Both the position numbers and the translations under genes were made by a program. Shown here piece by piece: positions 1-8,722 of a DNA stretch of 64,000 nucleotides (its first letter is position 1; every line of letters begins with the position of its first letter). Source of the stretch: Mesoflavibacter zeaxanthinifaciens DSM 18436 (GTDB lineage Bacteria > Bacteroidota > Bacteroidia > Flavobacteriales > Flavobacteriaceae); contig NZ_AULQ01000011.1 of NCBI RefSeq assembly GCF_000422365.1, positions 1-64,000 on the forward strand, given 5' to 3'. The notes beneath the pieces are model-generated. The model saw only the letters and a program-made list of their open reading frames with translations, was not told the origin of the DNA and did not search any database.

Positions 1-173
1 TGAATTGAAAATGTAAAACGGAACTGTGCGCTGAAACCAACTCGTGCGGAATTAAAAAACGTGAATTGATCACTTCTACTCTATCGAATTCCAAAATTGC
101 TGAATCAAAACGTGGAATTGAATAGCAAAACGCAAAACAAAACGCTGAGTGAATCTCAAAAAACTGAAATATA
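1..173 (+). other. tail of an upstream cassette, no intact gene
   Basis: An open frame at 70-174 ends in TAA at 172-174, abutting the first palindromic element, just as the intact cassette genes do. It has no start codon, and reading back in the same frame meets TGA at 67-69 and another at 1-3. It is either the decayed end of a gene lying mostly left of the window or chance. No family is recognisable. Confidence 0.3.
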
Positions 174-310
174 ACTGCAACCAACAATGTATAAATTCAA
201 TTGCGGCTGAATTTCCTACGGAAATTCATTGCAATTTTCTATCTTTCAGTCTTAATCGGAAAATCGTACCGATTTTCCGCAACTGAAATTTATACGCTAA
301 CGTTGGCAGT
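174..310 (+). repeat. attC-like intercassette palindrome A
   Basis: Left arm ACTGC(AAC)CAAC, then GTATAAATT and ATTGCGG. The right arm carries the complements CCGCAAC, AATTTATAC and GTTGGCAGT. Inside are two perfect hairpins, GAATTTCC/GGAAATTC (209-227) and CGGAAAATCG/CGATTTTCCG (257-279), separated by the conserved centre TCTATCTTTC. The right-end tag GCAGT pairs with ACTGC at the left end of element B, on the other side of the gene at 320. Confidence 0.85.
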
Positions 311-319
311 AATAAAAAA

Positions 320-757
320 ATGAGAAAAAGAATTTCAGCGAGTAATAAAATTAAAAAATATTTCATTCTTATATGTTTAGGAATTTTACTCTTTATGAGT
401 TTTAATATCTACTTCGAAAATGGCTTTGATATTTTTATTACATTGTTACTCATCCTAATGGTTTCTATTTTCTCTTCAATTTATTTATATTTTGACAGAA
501 TGAAAATCTTAGAATATGACCAAAACTATTTGTTTATTAAAGAAAAAAATAATGAAAAGAAAATAAAACTGGAGCAAATTAAAAAATTTAAGAAAACAAA
601 CATTGAAGTTAATGACCAAAGTATTTGGAGAATATATTACACAGACAAACATAACACTGAAAAATCAATAAGAATGAGGCCTAGATTTAATTCTGAGTAT
701 TTTAATGAATTTAAAAAGAGTGTCAAACTTAGAAATGAAAACCTGATTATAGAATAA
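320..757 (+). CDS. cassette gene 1: small membrane protein with PH-like domain
   Basis: 145 residues. Two hydrophobic segments lie near residues 13-32 and 36-55. They are followed by a soluble, lysine-rich C-terminal half whose strand pattern (short beta-like segments, then a terminal helix) resembles bacterial PH-like domains. The start ATG lies 10 bp after the element's right end, leaving almost no leader, as in other cassettes here. No enzyme motif is present. A similar layout is seen in the cassette gene at 11606. Function unknown; the PH-like assignment is by pattern only. Confidence 0.7.
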   Translation: MRKRISASNKIKKYFILICLGILLFMSFNIYFENGFDIFITLLLILMVSIFSSIYLYFDRMKILEYDQNYLFIKEKNNEKKIKLEQIKKFKKTNIEVNDQSIWRIYYTDKHNTEKSIRMRPRFNSEYFNEFKKSVKLRNENLIIE

Positions 758-784
758 TAAAATTTGAATTATAGTAAGAATACT

Positions 785-922
785 ACTGCCAACAATGTAT
801 AACCGCAATTACGGCAGATTCGACTGCGTCCGAATCCACTCGGAATTGCTAACGCCAGTTCTTAACCGAAAATCATTAACTTTAATCCCGTAACTGACGG
901 TTATACGAGACCGTTGTAGCAC
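785..922 (+). repeat. attC-like intercassette palindrome B
   Basis: Left arm ACTGC-CAAC, then GTATAACCG and ATTACGG. Right arm CCCGTAAC, CGGTTATAC, then CCGTTG-TAGCA. The centre differs from the other elements (ATTCG/CGAAT hairpin), so B is a separate sequence variant with the same architecture. The left tag belongs to the cassette at 320, the right tag to the cassette at 925. Confidence 0.85.
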
Positions 923-924
923 AT

Positions 925-1641
925 ATGAAAAAAATCCTGAAAATATCATTCTTTCTGATTGTCACAATTGGATATTCCCAATCAGATTGTGAAAAATATA
1001 CCGAAAAATATATACCAATAGATTTAGAAGATGCTTTTGCTTTTTTTGAATGTAATTGGTCAAAAGAAGATTTAGAAACATTTAAAAATACAGAAGAAGA
1101 ATCAGCAACAATTTCTCTTCACAGAGGTTTTGGAATGAATATCAGAAATGGTTGGGGATTATGGAAACGTGAGGGAAAATTAGTTGAATTTCTTAGTGAA
1201 AAAGGAATTTATCATCCAGAAGATATGTCTGCGGTTATTTTTACTTCATTTCATAGAAAACTAAATAACAAACCTATTGAACTTGAAAAACAAGCAGAAT
1301 TTTATCAAGAATATTGGAAAAAAGTAAACGAAAGGCAACGAAAAGAATATTCTAAAGAATTTGAGAAATTTAAAGTGAACGATACATTAAACTTTAAGTA
1401 TTTGAGAGAATACATTTCAAAAGAACAAAAAGAATTAGCCGAATCTGGAAAATGTATAGCCAAAGGAATTTTACTTGAAAAAAGAGAGTCTGACTTTTAT
1501 CTCAAAATAAAGCTGATTGAGAGTTGTGACGAAAAAGGCTTGTACACTGGATTAGATTGGGGAGAACCGAATCGAAGAATAACCAAAGTTGGAGATGTTG
1601 AATGGATTTATTACAACGATTGGGAATCAAAAATAGAATAA
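925..1641 (+). CDS. cassette gene 2: secreted DUF6794-type protein
   Basis: 238 residues with a signal peptide (MKKILK, hydrophobic stretch, cleavage near YSQ-S). The body contains the arrangement typical of DUF6794: an IPxxLEDAF segment near residue 30, a helix-rich middle, GFGMNIRNGWGLW near residue 75 and the HPEDMS motif near residue 98. The biochemical role of this family is unknown to me. The stop is 7 bp before the next palindrome. ATG at 925 is 2 bp after the element, so no alternative upstream start is likely. Probably periplasmic or outer-membrane facing. Confidence 0.75.
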   Translation: MKKILKISFFLIVTIGYSQSDCEKYTEKYIPIDLEDAFAFFECNWSKEDLETFKNTEEESATISLHRGFGMNIRNGWGLWKREGKLVEFLSEKGIYHPEDMSAVIFTSFHRKLNNKPIELEKQAEFYQEYWKKVNERQRKEYSKEFEKFKVNDTLNFKYLREYISKEQKELAESGKCIAKGILLEKRESDFYLKIKLIESCDEKGLYTGLDWGEPNRRITKVGDVEWIYYNDWESKIE

Positions 1642-1648
1642 ATAATAC

Positions 1649-1783
1649 GTGCTACAACAACGTTTATAGCTCATTGCGGCTGAATTCCTAATCGGAATTC
1701 ATTGCAATTTGCTATCTTTCGGTTCCGTCGGAAAATCATAGCTGATTTTCCGCAACGAGCGATACACAAAACCGTTGTAGCAC
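1649..1783 (+). repeat. attC-like intercassette palindrome C
   Basis: Left end GTGCTACAAC, right end GTTGTAGCAC. Inner arm TATAGCTC-ATTGCGG pairs with CCGCAACGAGCGATA. Hairpins are GAATTCC/GGAATTC and GGAAAATCA/TGATTTTCC, with centre GCTATCTTTCGG between them. The arm pairing leaves one unpaired base and an unmatched AAAACC on the right side. The same tag, TAGCA, is used by the cassettes on both sides of this element. Confidence 0.9.
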
Positions 1784-1794
1784 ATTTGAACAAA

Positions 1795-2439
1795 ATGCAG
1801 AAATCTATAATAATCATATTGCTTCTGATTTTTAATCTGACCTTTGGACAAGAAAAGATTGACCCAACGGAATCGCTCATTTCGGAATTTAAAGCGGAAC
1901 TGAACGAAAAAAATATAACGGATTTTTTTGTATTAAAACGGATTACATACGGAACTGCATATATTGTGGATTTGAGTGACCCAAATTCTTGTAATCCTAA
2001 TGGAATTTACTTTACAATGTACGCGTTTTGGAAAGATGGAAAAGACAGCTATGTAAAAAAGTTTGATAATTGCGGACGATTTAATTCATTAAAGTTGCCC
2101 GATTCAAAACCAATCAAACTTTATAAAAAGAACTACGAAAAGATAAAATCCGAAAAAGTAAAATCATATCAATTAACACCTGACAGTTTAGGAAAAGACA
2201 GATTAGTTTACAAAAGTATTTCCTCTCGAACTCATCAACCTTTAAGATACTTTTGGTTTTTTACTGAGTCAACCGAATTCACTAATCATTTTGATACTTA
2301 CGATTTAACAACAGAAAAGGATAAACCGAATTTGAATTACAAATCAAACAACGAACTTCAATTAGTCAAACTGAATGCAATTTGTGAAGAAATTATTGAT
2401 GAGTTTAATGAAAAAAATATGTTTAACCGAATAGAATAA
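1795..2439 (+). CDS. cassette gene 3: secreted protein of unknown function
   Basis: 214 residues from ATG 1795. An upstream in-frame ATG at 1702 lies inside palindrome C and would add palindrome-encoded residues before a clear signal peptide (MQKSIIIILLLIF, ending TFGQ), so 1795 is chosen. The mature part is lysine- and asparagine-rich with two cysteines in an SCNPNG segment and one in a DNCGRF segment, which could pair in the periplasm. No family recognised. Confidence 0.75.
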   Translation: MQKSIIIILLLIFNLTFGQEKIDPTESLISEFKAELNEKNITDFFVLKRITYGTAYIVDLSDPNSCNPNGIYFTMYAFWKDGKDSYVKKFDNCGRFNSLKLPDSKPIKLYKKNYEKIKSEKVKSYQLTPDSLGKDRLVYKSISSRTHQPLRYFWFFTESTEFTNHFDTYDLTTEKDKPNLNYKSNNELQLVKLNAICEEIIDEFNEKNMFNRIE

Positions 2440-2444
2440 AAAAC

Positions 2445-2579
2445 GTGCTACAACAACGTGTATAGCTCATTGCGGCTGAATTCCTAATCGGAATTCATTG
2501 CAATTTGCTATCTTTGGGTTACGGCGGAAAATCATAACTGATTTTCCGCAACGAGCCATACACAAAACCGTTGCCAACC
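2445..2579 (+). repeat. attC-like intercassette palindrome D
   Basis: Nearly identical to C across the centre, but with different ends: left GTGCTACAAC (tag of the preceding cassette), right GTTGCCAACC (tag of the following cassette). Arms GTGTATAGCTC and GAGCCATACAC pair within the element. The centre contains a perfect TATCTTTG. Confidence 0.9.
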
Positions 2580-2599
2580 ATTAAAAAATTACGCTCTGA

Positions 2600-3805
2600 A
2601 TGATTGAAATTAACGAGAAAACTTTTGAATACGCTTTAACTGAATTCAAAAATATTGTGGAAAAAGACACGACTGAAAAACTCGTTGAATTTAAAACAAA
2701 CAATTTTATAAATGAACACGAAAACTACAAATACGCAGTTTTAGAACAAGCAAAAAACAGACTTTTAACCAAAACTTGGAAAGAGAATGAAATTGGAAAT
2801 GGCAGAATTTTAAAATCAGTAAAAGATTCAATTCAGACAAATGTCATTTACAATTATGAAACTCATCAAAACAATTTAATTGATTGAAGAAAAAAGGACA
2901 ATTTTAGTAAACTAAAAGCGAATCAAAAAAACGAAAAATTACTTTTTGAGTTTTTTAAAAGTAAAATCAAAGACGAAAAGGCTTTTGACCAATTTTCAGA
3001 ATTGGGATTTTCATATCAATTAATTGCATATTTATTCTTTATTAAAAACTCTCAAAAATATCTTCCGATTTCACAAACGAGATTTGATTTAATTTTTAGT
3101 TCTTTAAATATCGACTTAAAAACAAGTCATAATTCATCTTGGGAGAATTATCAAGAATTTGTTGGAATAATTAAACAATTTCAAAACTATCTTAAAACAA
3201 AGTTTAGCGGAATTGAATTGCTTGACGCTCATTCATTTTTATGGATTTATGGTTTTCAATTTGAGAAATCTAAAGAAAATACAGAAGTAAGAATTCAATC
3301 TAAAAAAACTGCCGAAAAGAAAAAACCTGAATTGCCAAATTACCAACCGAGAAAAACAATTGACTTGGAAACTTTGGTAGAACCTGAAACCGAAATTGAT
3401 TATATAAAACAACTTGAAAAACAAATGGAAATCGGAAATTTAGCCGAAGAAATTGTTTTGAAGAGCGAAATAGAGTTTTTAAGAACTGATTATCCAGATT
3501 TAGCCGAAAAAGTTCGTTCAGTTGCTAATAATCCGAAACTTGGTTTTGACATTATTTCGTTTGAAATTGATGGAACACAGAAACAAATTGAAGTCAAGGC
3601 TATTTCGACTAACAAATCGAACAAAAGTTTCTTTCTATCTCGAAACGAATTTAGAAAGTCAAAAGAATATCCAAATTATTATTTATACTGCGTTTCTGAA
3701 TTAAGTTCAGAAAAGCCAAAAATATTGAGAATTAAACAACCGAATTTTGAAAACGAAAATGATTTTAAAATGGAACCTATGACTTATAAAATAACATTTG
3801 AATAG
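2600..3805 (+). pseudogene. cassette gene 4: DUF3883 (NO VEIN C-terminal) protein interrupted by TGA
   Basis: One reading frame runs from ATG 2600 to TAG 3803-3805, broken only by TGA at 2885-2887; the two halves (95 and about 305 codons) share the frame with no gap. The last 110 residues match the DUF3883 pattern: GNLAEEIVLKSE helix, then GFDIIS and IEVKAIS (the D and ExK spaced like a PD-(D/E)xK nuclease core), followed by FFLSRNEF and YYLYCVSEL. DUF3883 is often found in restriction or defence proteins. Translation could restart downstream (TTG 3002 opens 267 codons), so a truncated nuclease-like domain could still be made. A point mutation or sequencing error is the simplest explanation. 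Confidence 0.7.
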
Positions 3806-3814
3806 AAAAATAAC

Positions 3815-3950
3815 GGTTGGCAACACCGTATATAATCCATTGCTAGTACTAGCCTACTTACGAAAATCCTCGCGGATTTTCTATTCGGTTTTTATTTGCT
3901 AAATTACGTGCTAAACCACGCAACAAACCATATACAAACACGTTGGCAGT
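3815..3950 (+). repeat. attC-like intercassette palindrome E (second subfamily)
   Basis: Left GGTTGGCAAC, right GTTGGCAGT. Arms CGTATATAATC and TGGTTTGTTGC pair imperfectly. The left inner hairpin is GAAAATCC-tcgc-GGATTTTC (3861-3880), closer to the left arm than in elements A, C and D. The centre is TTGCTAAATTACG, shared in form with F and H. Element J has the same subfamily features. Confidence 0.8.
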
Positions 3951-3994
3951 AAGCACCAAACTGTAACTAAAAATTATGAAAAAAAAGAAAATTA

Positions 3995-4540
3995 ATGAAT
4001 AGTATCTATTATAGTTATTTTATTCCAAGAGGAATTTTTCTTTTAATATTTTTAGTAATTGGATATTCAATTTTTAAAAAAGGGATACCAAAATGGACTT
4101 TAATAATATTTATTCCACTTGCATTTTTTTTTGGTTTTTTCACTTTTTTAGGCCCGAATTTACTTGAAAATATTAGCGTTTATGAAAAGTTGAAAAACTT
4201 GGAAACTGAAAGTGTAAAAGAAATAAATATATTTAATATAAGTTTTACAGAAAACAATAATGAACCAATTCCAAATTCACTTTACAAAATTGAAAACAAA
4301 AAAGAAATTGAATTTATTGTAAATTCTTTAAAACAAAATGAATTTTATAATCAAAACTTTGGTGGAATTGAAAAGTTTTATGGAATGACAATTATTTTAA
4401 AAGATAAATCAGAAATTAATTTTAAGATTCTAAAATCAAAGGAAAATATATATCCTGAATTATTAAATAAAAAAAGCGGAAAATATTATTCTATTGGAAC
4501 TTACAAAAACAATTTAATTTCGGAAATACTAATTGAATGA
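3995..4540 (+). CDS. cassette gene 5a: small membrane protein
   Basis: 181 residues. Two hydrophobic segments lie at about 10-30 and 37-58, followed by a soluble lysine/asparagine-rich domain. First gene of a three-gene cassette; its TGA overlaps the next ATG (ATGA at 4537). An 8-codon frame (ATG 3976) precedes it in another frame. Losing one base from the A8 run there would extend this protein in frame, so the true N-terminus could be longer. No family recognised. Confidence 0.65.
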   Translation: MNSIYYSYFIPRGIFLLIFLVIGYSIFKKGIPKWTLIIFIPLAFFFGFFTFLGPNLLENISVYEKLKNLETESVKEINIFNISFTENNNEPIPNSLYKIENKKEIEFIVNSLKQNEFYNQNFGGIEKFYGMTIILKDKSEINFKILKSKENIYPELLNKKSGKYYSIGTYKNNLISEILIE

Positions 4541-5238
4541 ACGAATATTTAGTAATAACTCTAATCTTTTTGGTCTATTTTTCACCAGTATTTTATCATT
4601 TATACCTCGCTATAAAAGAAAATAAGGAAGGGAATAAAATTCGGCTGAAAAAGTTTAAAAAGTTCTTGAAGTATAGTGTTATGATAATTATTCCAGTAAT
4701 AATCGGATTTGGAATTTTAAGTCATACTAACTATTTGAATTACGAAAAACCTTTGACTTTTGACAAATATGACCAAATTACCTTTGATAATTTCAGAGGA
4801 CTTGAGTTCTTCAAAAAATCACTTTATGGGAATGAAAGGTTTGCATATGTAGTTACATCAATAGACAGCGAAATTGAGGATAATTCAGTAACTGTTCAAT
4901 CACTTTTCTATCCTTCAAGCTCATTTGTTTACAAAAAGAATACAAATAGTAAGGAATTGCTAACACACGAAAAGTATCATATTAAAATAACCGAATTATT
5001 CGCAAGAAAAGCAAAAGAGAAAATATCAAAACTAAATAGGTTTGACGATAAAAAAATCGAGGGAATAATTCGGCAAGCTGAACAAGACGAAAGAAAATTT
5101 CAGAGACAATACGACTACGACACTTTTCATAGTTACGTTTTGAGCGAACAAAAGAGATATGAAAAAGAAGTTGATAGTTTACTAAATTTACTGACTGAAT
5201 ATAAAAAACCAAAAATAGAATTTAATGACAAAAATTAG
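4537..5238 (+). CDS. cassette gene 5b: membrane-anchored coiled-coil-like protein
   Basis: 233 residues with two N-terminal hydrophobic segments (about 4-24 and 48-68). A soluble domain follows, with a charged helical C-terminus rich in E, K, R and Q that could form a coiled coil. It overlaps the preceding gene by 4 bp and the next by 14 bp, which indicates translational coupling in the cassette. No family recognised. Confidence 0.65.
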   Translation: MNEYLVITLIFLVYFSPVFYHLYLAIKENKEGNKIRLKKFKKFLKYSVMIIIPVIIGFGILSHTNYLNYEKPLTFDKYDQITFDNFRGLEFFKKSLYGNERFAYVVTSIDSEIEDNSVTVQSLFYPSSSFVYKKNTNSKELLTHEKYHIKITELFARKAKEKISKLNRFDDKKIEGIIRQAEQDERKFQRQYDYDTFHSYVLSEQKRYEKEVDSLLNLLTEYKKPKIEFNDKN

Positions 5239-5983
5239 AATTATCCTTATAGCTTTAATTAGCTTAATTATAACAAGTTGTAATACAGAAAAACACAAAT
5301 TCCCACTTGACAAACGTTATAGGGACTTAAATGACTACGATGATGCAGTTTTAGAATTAAATTATGGATACGAAGCTGATGAAAAACTGCCGACTTTTGA
5401 CGACCCAGAAACGAGAATAATCGTAGAAAAGCTAACTGACCAACAAAATTTCAATATTGTACTTGATGACAATGAATTAGGACTAAAACATAGAAACGAA
5501 GTAGCTGAAAAATTTTTTAATGAGTGGAAAAATATGAATAATATCTACGATGCGCTCGATAGAAAAGACCAGTATTTATATGACAAAGAAATGCTTGCAG
5601 TTTGGCATTTTGGTTTAGGACTTCAGCTAAAATATTTTAAATTAGGGAATGACCAAATCAAAGAAAATGCGGACGACCCAAATTCGTCAAGAGTTAAGAA
5701 TAACATTAATTCAAACGTTAAGACCTTAATAAGTAACTACTTAATTTATTTGGACGAGATAAATAACGAAAAAGCATTTACAGAAAGTGGAAAAGATAAA
5801 CTTGCAGATGGAATTGACAAATACTTTCCAGCCTTGATTGAACTTTATCCAGACGCAAATTACAGCGGAATGAAAAACAAAGCGGAATTGATGTTAAAGA
5901 AAGCTGAATCGGACAAAATTAAATCGTCGCTGAATAAATTAATTGAACTGATTGACTCGAAAAGCAAAAAAGAAACTGAATAA
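5225..5983 (+). CDS. cassette gene 5c: lipoprotein of unknown function
   Basis: 252 residues. The signal sequence ends in the lipobox LIITSC-N, predicting lipidation of Cys19. The mature part is mainly alpha-helical, acidic near the N-terminus and ending in a long charged helix. It is the third gene of the cassette and its TAA lies 3 bp before palindrome F. Together with 5a and 5b it may form an envelope complex, but this is inferred from coupling only. Confidence 0.65.
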   Translation: MTKIRIILIALISLIITSCNTEKHKFPLDKRYRDLNDYDDAVLELNYGYEADEKLPTFDDPETRIIVEKLTDQQNFNIVLDDNELGLKHRNEVAEKFFNEWKNMNNIYDALDRKDQYLYDKEMLAVWHFGLGLQLKYFKLGNDQIKENADDPNSSRVKNNINSNVKTLISNYLIYLDEINNEKAFTESGKDKLADGIDKYFPALIELYPDANYSGMKNKAELMLKKAESDKIKSSLNKLIELIDSKSKKETE

Positions 5984-5986
5984 ATA

Positions 5987-6128
5987 ACTGCCTACAACAA
6001 CGTGTAAGCGCAATAACGGCTGAATTTCCTAATAGGAAATTCAACTCGTTTTGCTAAATTAGGTGCGTCAGCGGAAAGTACTCGCGCACTTTCCCGTTAC
6101 TGAAGCTTACACAAAACCGTTGTAACAC
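5987..6128 (+). repeat. attC-like intercassette palindrome F
   Basis: Left end ACTGC-CTA-CAAC: the expected tag ACTGC is present, but extra bases separate it from CAAC, like a mixture of two tag types. Right end GTTG-TAACA. Arms GTGTAAGC and GCTTACAC pair perfectly. Hairpins are GAATTTCC/GGAAATTC and GGAAAGT/ACTTTCC. Centre TTGCTAAATTAGG. Confidence 0.85.
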
Positions 6129-6147
6129 ATTTGACCAAATCAACAAA

Positions 6148-7137
6148 ATGAAGAAAAACAAATTAAACATTCTGACTTTTTTACTTCTAATTCCATTCAT
6201 TGGAATTGGACAAATACCGAAAGGACATTTTTTAGATGCAGACAAAAAAGCTGAAAGAGGATATAAAGTAAAGCCTTTTAAACAAGAAAAAGAGGGAATT
6301 TATCATTATGCAGTATTAACAGAATTACCATTTGAAAACGATTGTGATTCTGGACTTTCGGAAAAAGAACAAATTGCCTGTTCCGAACAAAATTTGAGAA
6401 ACTTCATTTACCCTAAACTTCCATCAGAAATTAAATTTAAGGGCAATGTTTATGTTTATTTGACTGTAACGGAGAATTCGGAGTCTGAAAATATTACTGT
6501 AAGTTCGTATCCAAAGTCAGAACAGACAAACGAAATCATAAAAGAAGCCATTAATTCAATCGAATTTAGACCTGGAAAATTTAATGACAAAATCGTAAAA
6601 TCAAGACTTTGGACTTCATTTACATTTCCGTCATCATCAAACGAACTTTTCTCTGTGTCTTTGGCAAAAATGAAAGAAGTCGAAAATCCTAAATATGAAG
6701 ACTATGAAAATCTGATTTTCGATGCAAGTCAATATATTTTTTCAAATCCAGTTTATCCAAATGGAACTGAATTTAAATCAGCCGCTCAAATTGTTGGATT
6801 TTGGATGAATAAAGATATCGGAATGGGAATACCAACTTTTGGAAAATTCTACGACGCTTTAACGAACGAAAACAAACAACAATTTCTTTATGTTGTTGCA
6901 ATGATAAATTACGGATTAGACCAAAAAATAAATCACAACCGAATTTTGGAGTGCAAACCAAAAGACGGACAGAAATATAGCGAACAAGAAGATGTAAAAG
7001 AAGTTCAACTTGGAGGAGCAAAAATCTTACTAGAATTTATTGGAGACAAAGAAAATAATGTTCCAATGAATTCAAAGACAAAAAAATATTATAAAGCTTA
7101 CGAAAAAGGAGAGCTTGAAGAGCAAATGAATAAATAA
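6148..7137 (+). CDS. cassette gene 6: secreted TonB-C-like domain protein
   Basis: 329 residues with a signal peptide (MKKNKLNILTF to GIGQ). Residues about 80-155 look like a TonB C-terminal domain: YPKLPSEIKFKGNVYVYLTV, then VSSYPKSEQ, then AINSIEFRPGKFNDKIVKSR. In Bacteroidota such domains also occur in proteins outside energy transduction. The second half is helical with no known motif. Its start lies 19 bp after element F; the stop is 4 bp before element G. Confidence 0.7.
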   Translation: MKKNKLNILTFLLLIPFIGIGQIPKGHFLDADKKAERGYKVKPFKQEKEGIYHYAVLTELPFENDCDSGLSEKEQIACSEQNLRNFIYPKLPSEIKFKGNVYVYLTVTENSESENITVSSYPKSEQTNEIIKEAINSIEFRPGKFNDKIVKSRLWTSFTFPSSSNELFSVSLAKMKEVENPKYEDYENLIFDASQYIFSNPVYPNGTEFKSAAQIVGFWMNKDIGMGIPTFGKFYDALTNENKQQFLYVVAMINYGLDQKINHNRILECKPKDGQKYSEQEDVKEVQLGGAKILLEFIGDKENNVPMNSKTKKYYKAYEKGELEEQMNK

Positions 7138-7141
7138 AAAC

Positions 7142-7282
7142 GTGTTACAACAATGGCTATAATTCATTGCGGTTGAATTCCTAATCGGAATTCAACGCTT
7201 ATTTATTATCTTTCGGCTACGGCGGAAAGAATCCTGCGGATTTTTCCGCAACGAAATCATAGCCAAAACCGTTGTACACCAT
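7142..7282 (+). repeat. attC-like intercassette palindrome G
   Basis: Left GTGTTACAAC, right GTTGTACACCAT. Arms GGCTATAATTC-ATTGCGG and CCGCAACGAAATCATAGCC pair with one extra base on the right. Hairpins are GAATTCC/GGAATTC and CGGAAAGAATCC/GGATTTTTCCG. Centre TTATCTTTCGGC. Confidence 0.9.
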
Positions 7283-7294
7283 TTAAGAAAACCT

Positions 7295-8578
7295 ATGAAA
7301 AAACTTACAATCCTACTTGTTTTAATTAACCTATTTGCTTGTCAAGAAGAATCTAAACAATGCGATTTAATTAATTTAAAACTTACAGAGATTCAAGGTT
7401 ACGGACCTTTTGAAAAGCGATTTGGATTTTTGGATTGGACACCACTAACTGAAAAAGGAATTTGGGGAAATACCGAAATTAAAACAACTGGAATACCAAA
7501 AAATTGGACTAAATCAAATGTAACTCAAGTATGGTTTGATAGTCATCAATTTGCTTATCAAAATTACAAACAAGGATATTTAAGTGATGAATTCTTCAAT
7601 GACTTAAAAGCATCTTGGAAAATTGATTTAAACAAAAGAAAATTGTCTGAAAAGCCTATTAATTGTTTTGTCCACGTAGCAATCGGAACAAATCAAAATG
7701 ACGAACTTGAATACATTATTGACACAAACTATGATAATGACTTTTCCGATGAAGAAATCCTAAAACCAACACCAAGAGCATTTGAATTAGATTATCAAAA
7801 GCTAATTGAAAAGTCTAAATCAGTAGTTGCACAAATAAGTACTAATAGTGGAATCAAGGAAAAAGAAATAAAGATTTTAGTTCTTTCAACAAGCGACGGA
7901 GACTTAATTTATAATTTCCCACAAATCGCAGAAACCACTTATCAAGAAAATAAAATCCTAGTGAGCAACGGGTTTTCAAATCTCACCTACGATGATAAAA
8001 GTATAATTGCAATCGATGATGAGAATACAGAAATTGTCGGTTTAAACGAATTTATCAAAATAAATAATGACCTTTATAAAAATCTTGGTGTTGATATAAA
8101 CTCAAACGAACTTCGACTACTTGAAATGCCAAAGGATACTATTTTATATCCATCAAGAATTGGATTTAATGCAAAACCATTTACAGTTAAAAAACTTGAC
8201 TCAAACGATTCTTTAAAGTTAGATAATTTTAAAGATAAACTTTTATACCTAGAATTCTGGGGAACTTGGTGCGCACCTTGTATCAATGAAATTCCTAATT
8301 TAAAAAAGGCTTATGATGAAACAGATAGAAATGATGTTGAATTTTTAGGAGTTGCTGTATTCGATACAAAAGAAAAGCTAAAAAGTGCAATTGAGAAATA
8401 CGAAATAAATTGGCCTCAAGTTTTGGATGCAGACTCAGATAAATTCAAAGAAAGTTACAATGTGTCCGGTTACCCAACCTCATTTTTAATAGATAAAAAA
8501 GGAAAAATAATTGCAAAGAATTTAAGAGGAGAAAAACTATTGGATACTTTGAATTACTATTTAAAAGAAACGAAATAA
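7295..8578 (+). CDS. cassette gene 7: TlpA-like thioredoxin-fold lipoprotein
   Basis: 427 residues. The signal peptide ends in the lipobox LINLFAC, predicting an outer-membrane or periplasmic lipoprotein. The C-terminal 130 residues are a TlpA/ResA-like thioredoxin domain: LLYLEFWGTWCAPC active site near residue 329, VEFLGVAVFD, then the cis-proline segment SGYPTSFLID and KGKIIAKN. The N-terminal 270 residues are specific to this protein and unrecognised. Likely role: thiol-disulfide exchange in the envelope. Carriage of a redox lipoprotein as single-gene cargo is notable. Confidence 0.8.
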   Translation: MKKLTILLVLINLFACQEESKQCDLINLKLTEIQGYGPFEKRFGFLDWTPLTEKGIWGNTEIKTTGIPKNWTKSNVTQVWFDSHQFAYQNYKQGYLSDEFFNDLKASWKIDLNKRKLSEKPINCFVHVAIGTNQNDELEYIIDTNYDNDFSDEEILKPTPRAFELDYQKLIEKSKSVVAQISTNSGIKEKEIKILVLSTSDGDLIYNFPQIAETTYQENKILVSNGFSNLTYDDKSIIAIDDENTEIVGLNEFIKINNDLYKNLGVDINSNELRLLEMPKDTILYPSRIGFNAKPFTVKKLDSNDSLKLDNFKDKLLYLEFWGTWCAPCINEIPNLKKAYDETDRNDVEFLGVAVFDTKEKLKSAIEKYEINWPQVLDADSDKFKESYNVSGYPTSFLIDKKGKIIAKNLRGEKLLDTLNYYLKETK

Positions 8579-8580
8579 AA

Positions 8581-8722
8581 ATGGTGTACAACAACGGCTA
8601 TAGTTCATTACGGCTGAAATTCCTAATCGGAATTTCAAGCCTTTTTTCTAAATTTATGGTTACGACGGAATGATACTCGCGTACCATTCCGTAACGAAAC
8701 CATAGCCAAAACCGATGGTATA
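8581..8722 (+). repeat. attC-like intercassette palindrome H
   Basis: Left ATGGTGTACAAC, complementary to the GTTGTACACCAT that precedes gene 7 (12 of 12). Arms GGCTATAGTTC-ATTACGG and CCGTAACGAAACCATAGCC. Hairpins are GAAATTCC/GGAATTTC and CGGAATG/CATTCCG. The right end is CCGATGGTAT, with GATG instead of the usual GTTG. Confidence 0.85.

Noticed and set aside
1671-1880. Minus-strand open frames through the palindromes (also 6054-6245)
   Set aside because: They arise because palindromes are free of stops on both strands; they have no protein-like features.
2885-2887. TGA recoded as a sense codon in the cassette genes (also TGA at 67-69)
   Set aside because: TGA is used as a normal stop at 4538-4540 with an ATGA overlap, and no selenocysteine-type structure or other recoding sign is present. 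A point mutation is simpler.
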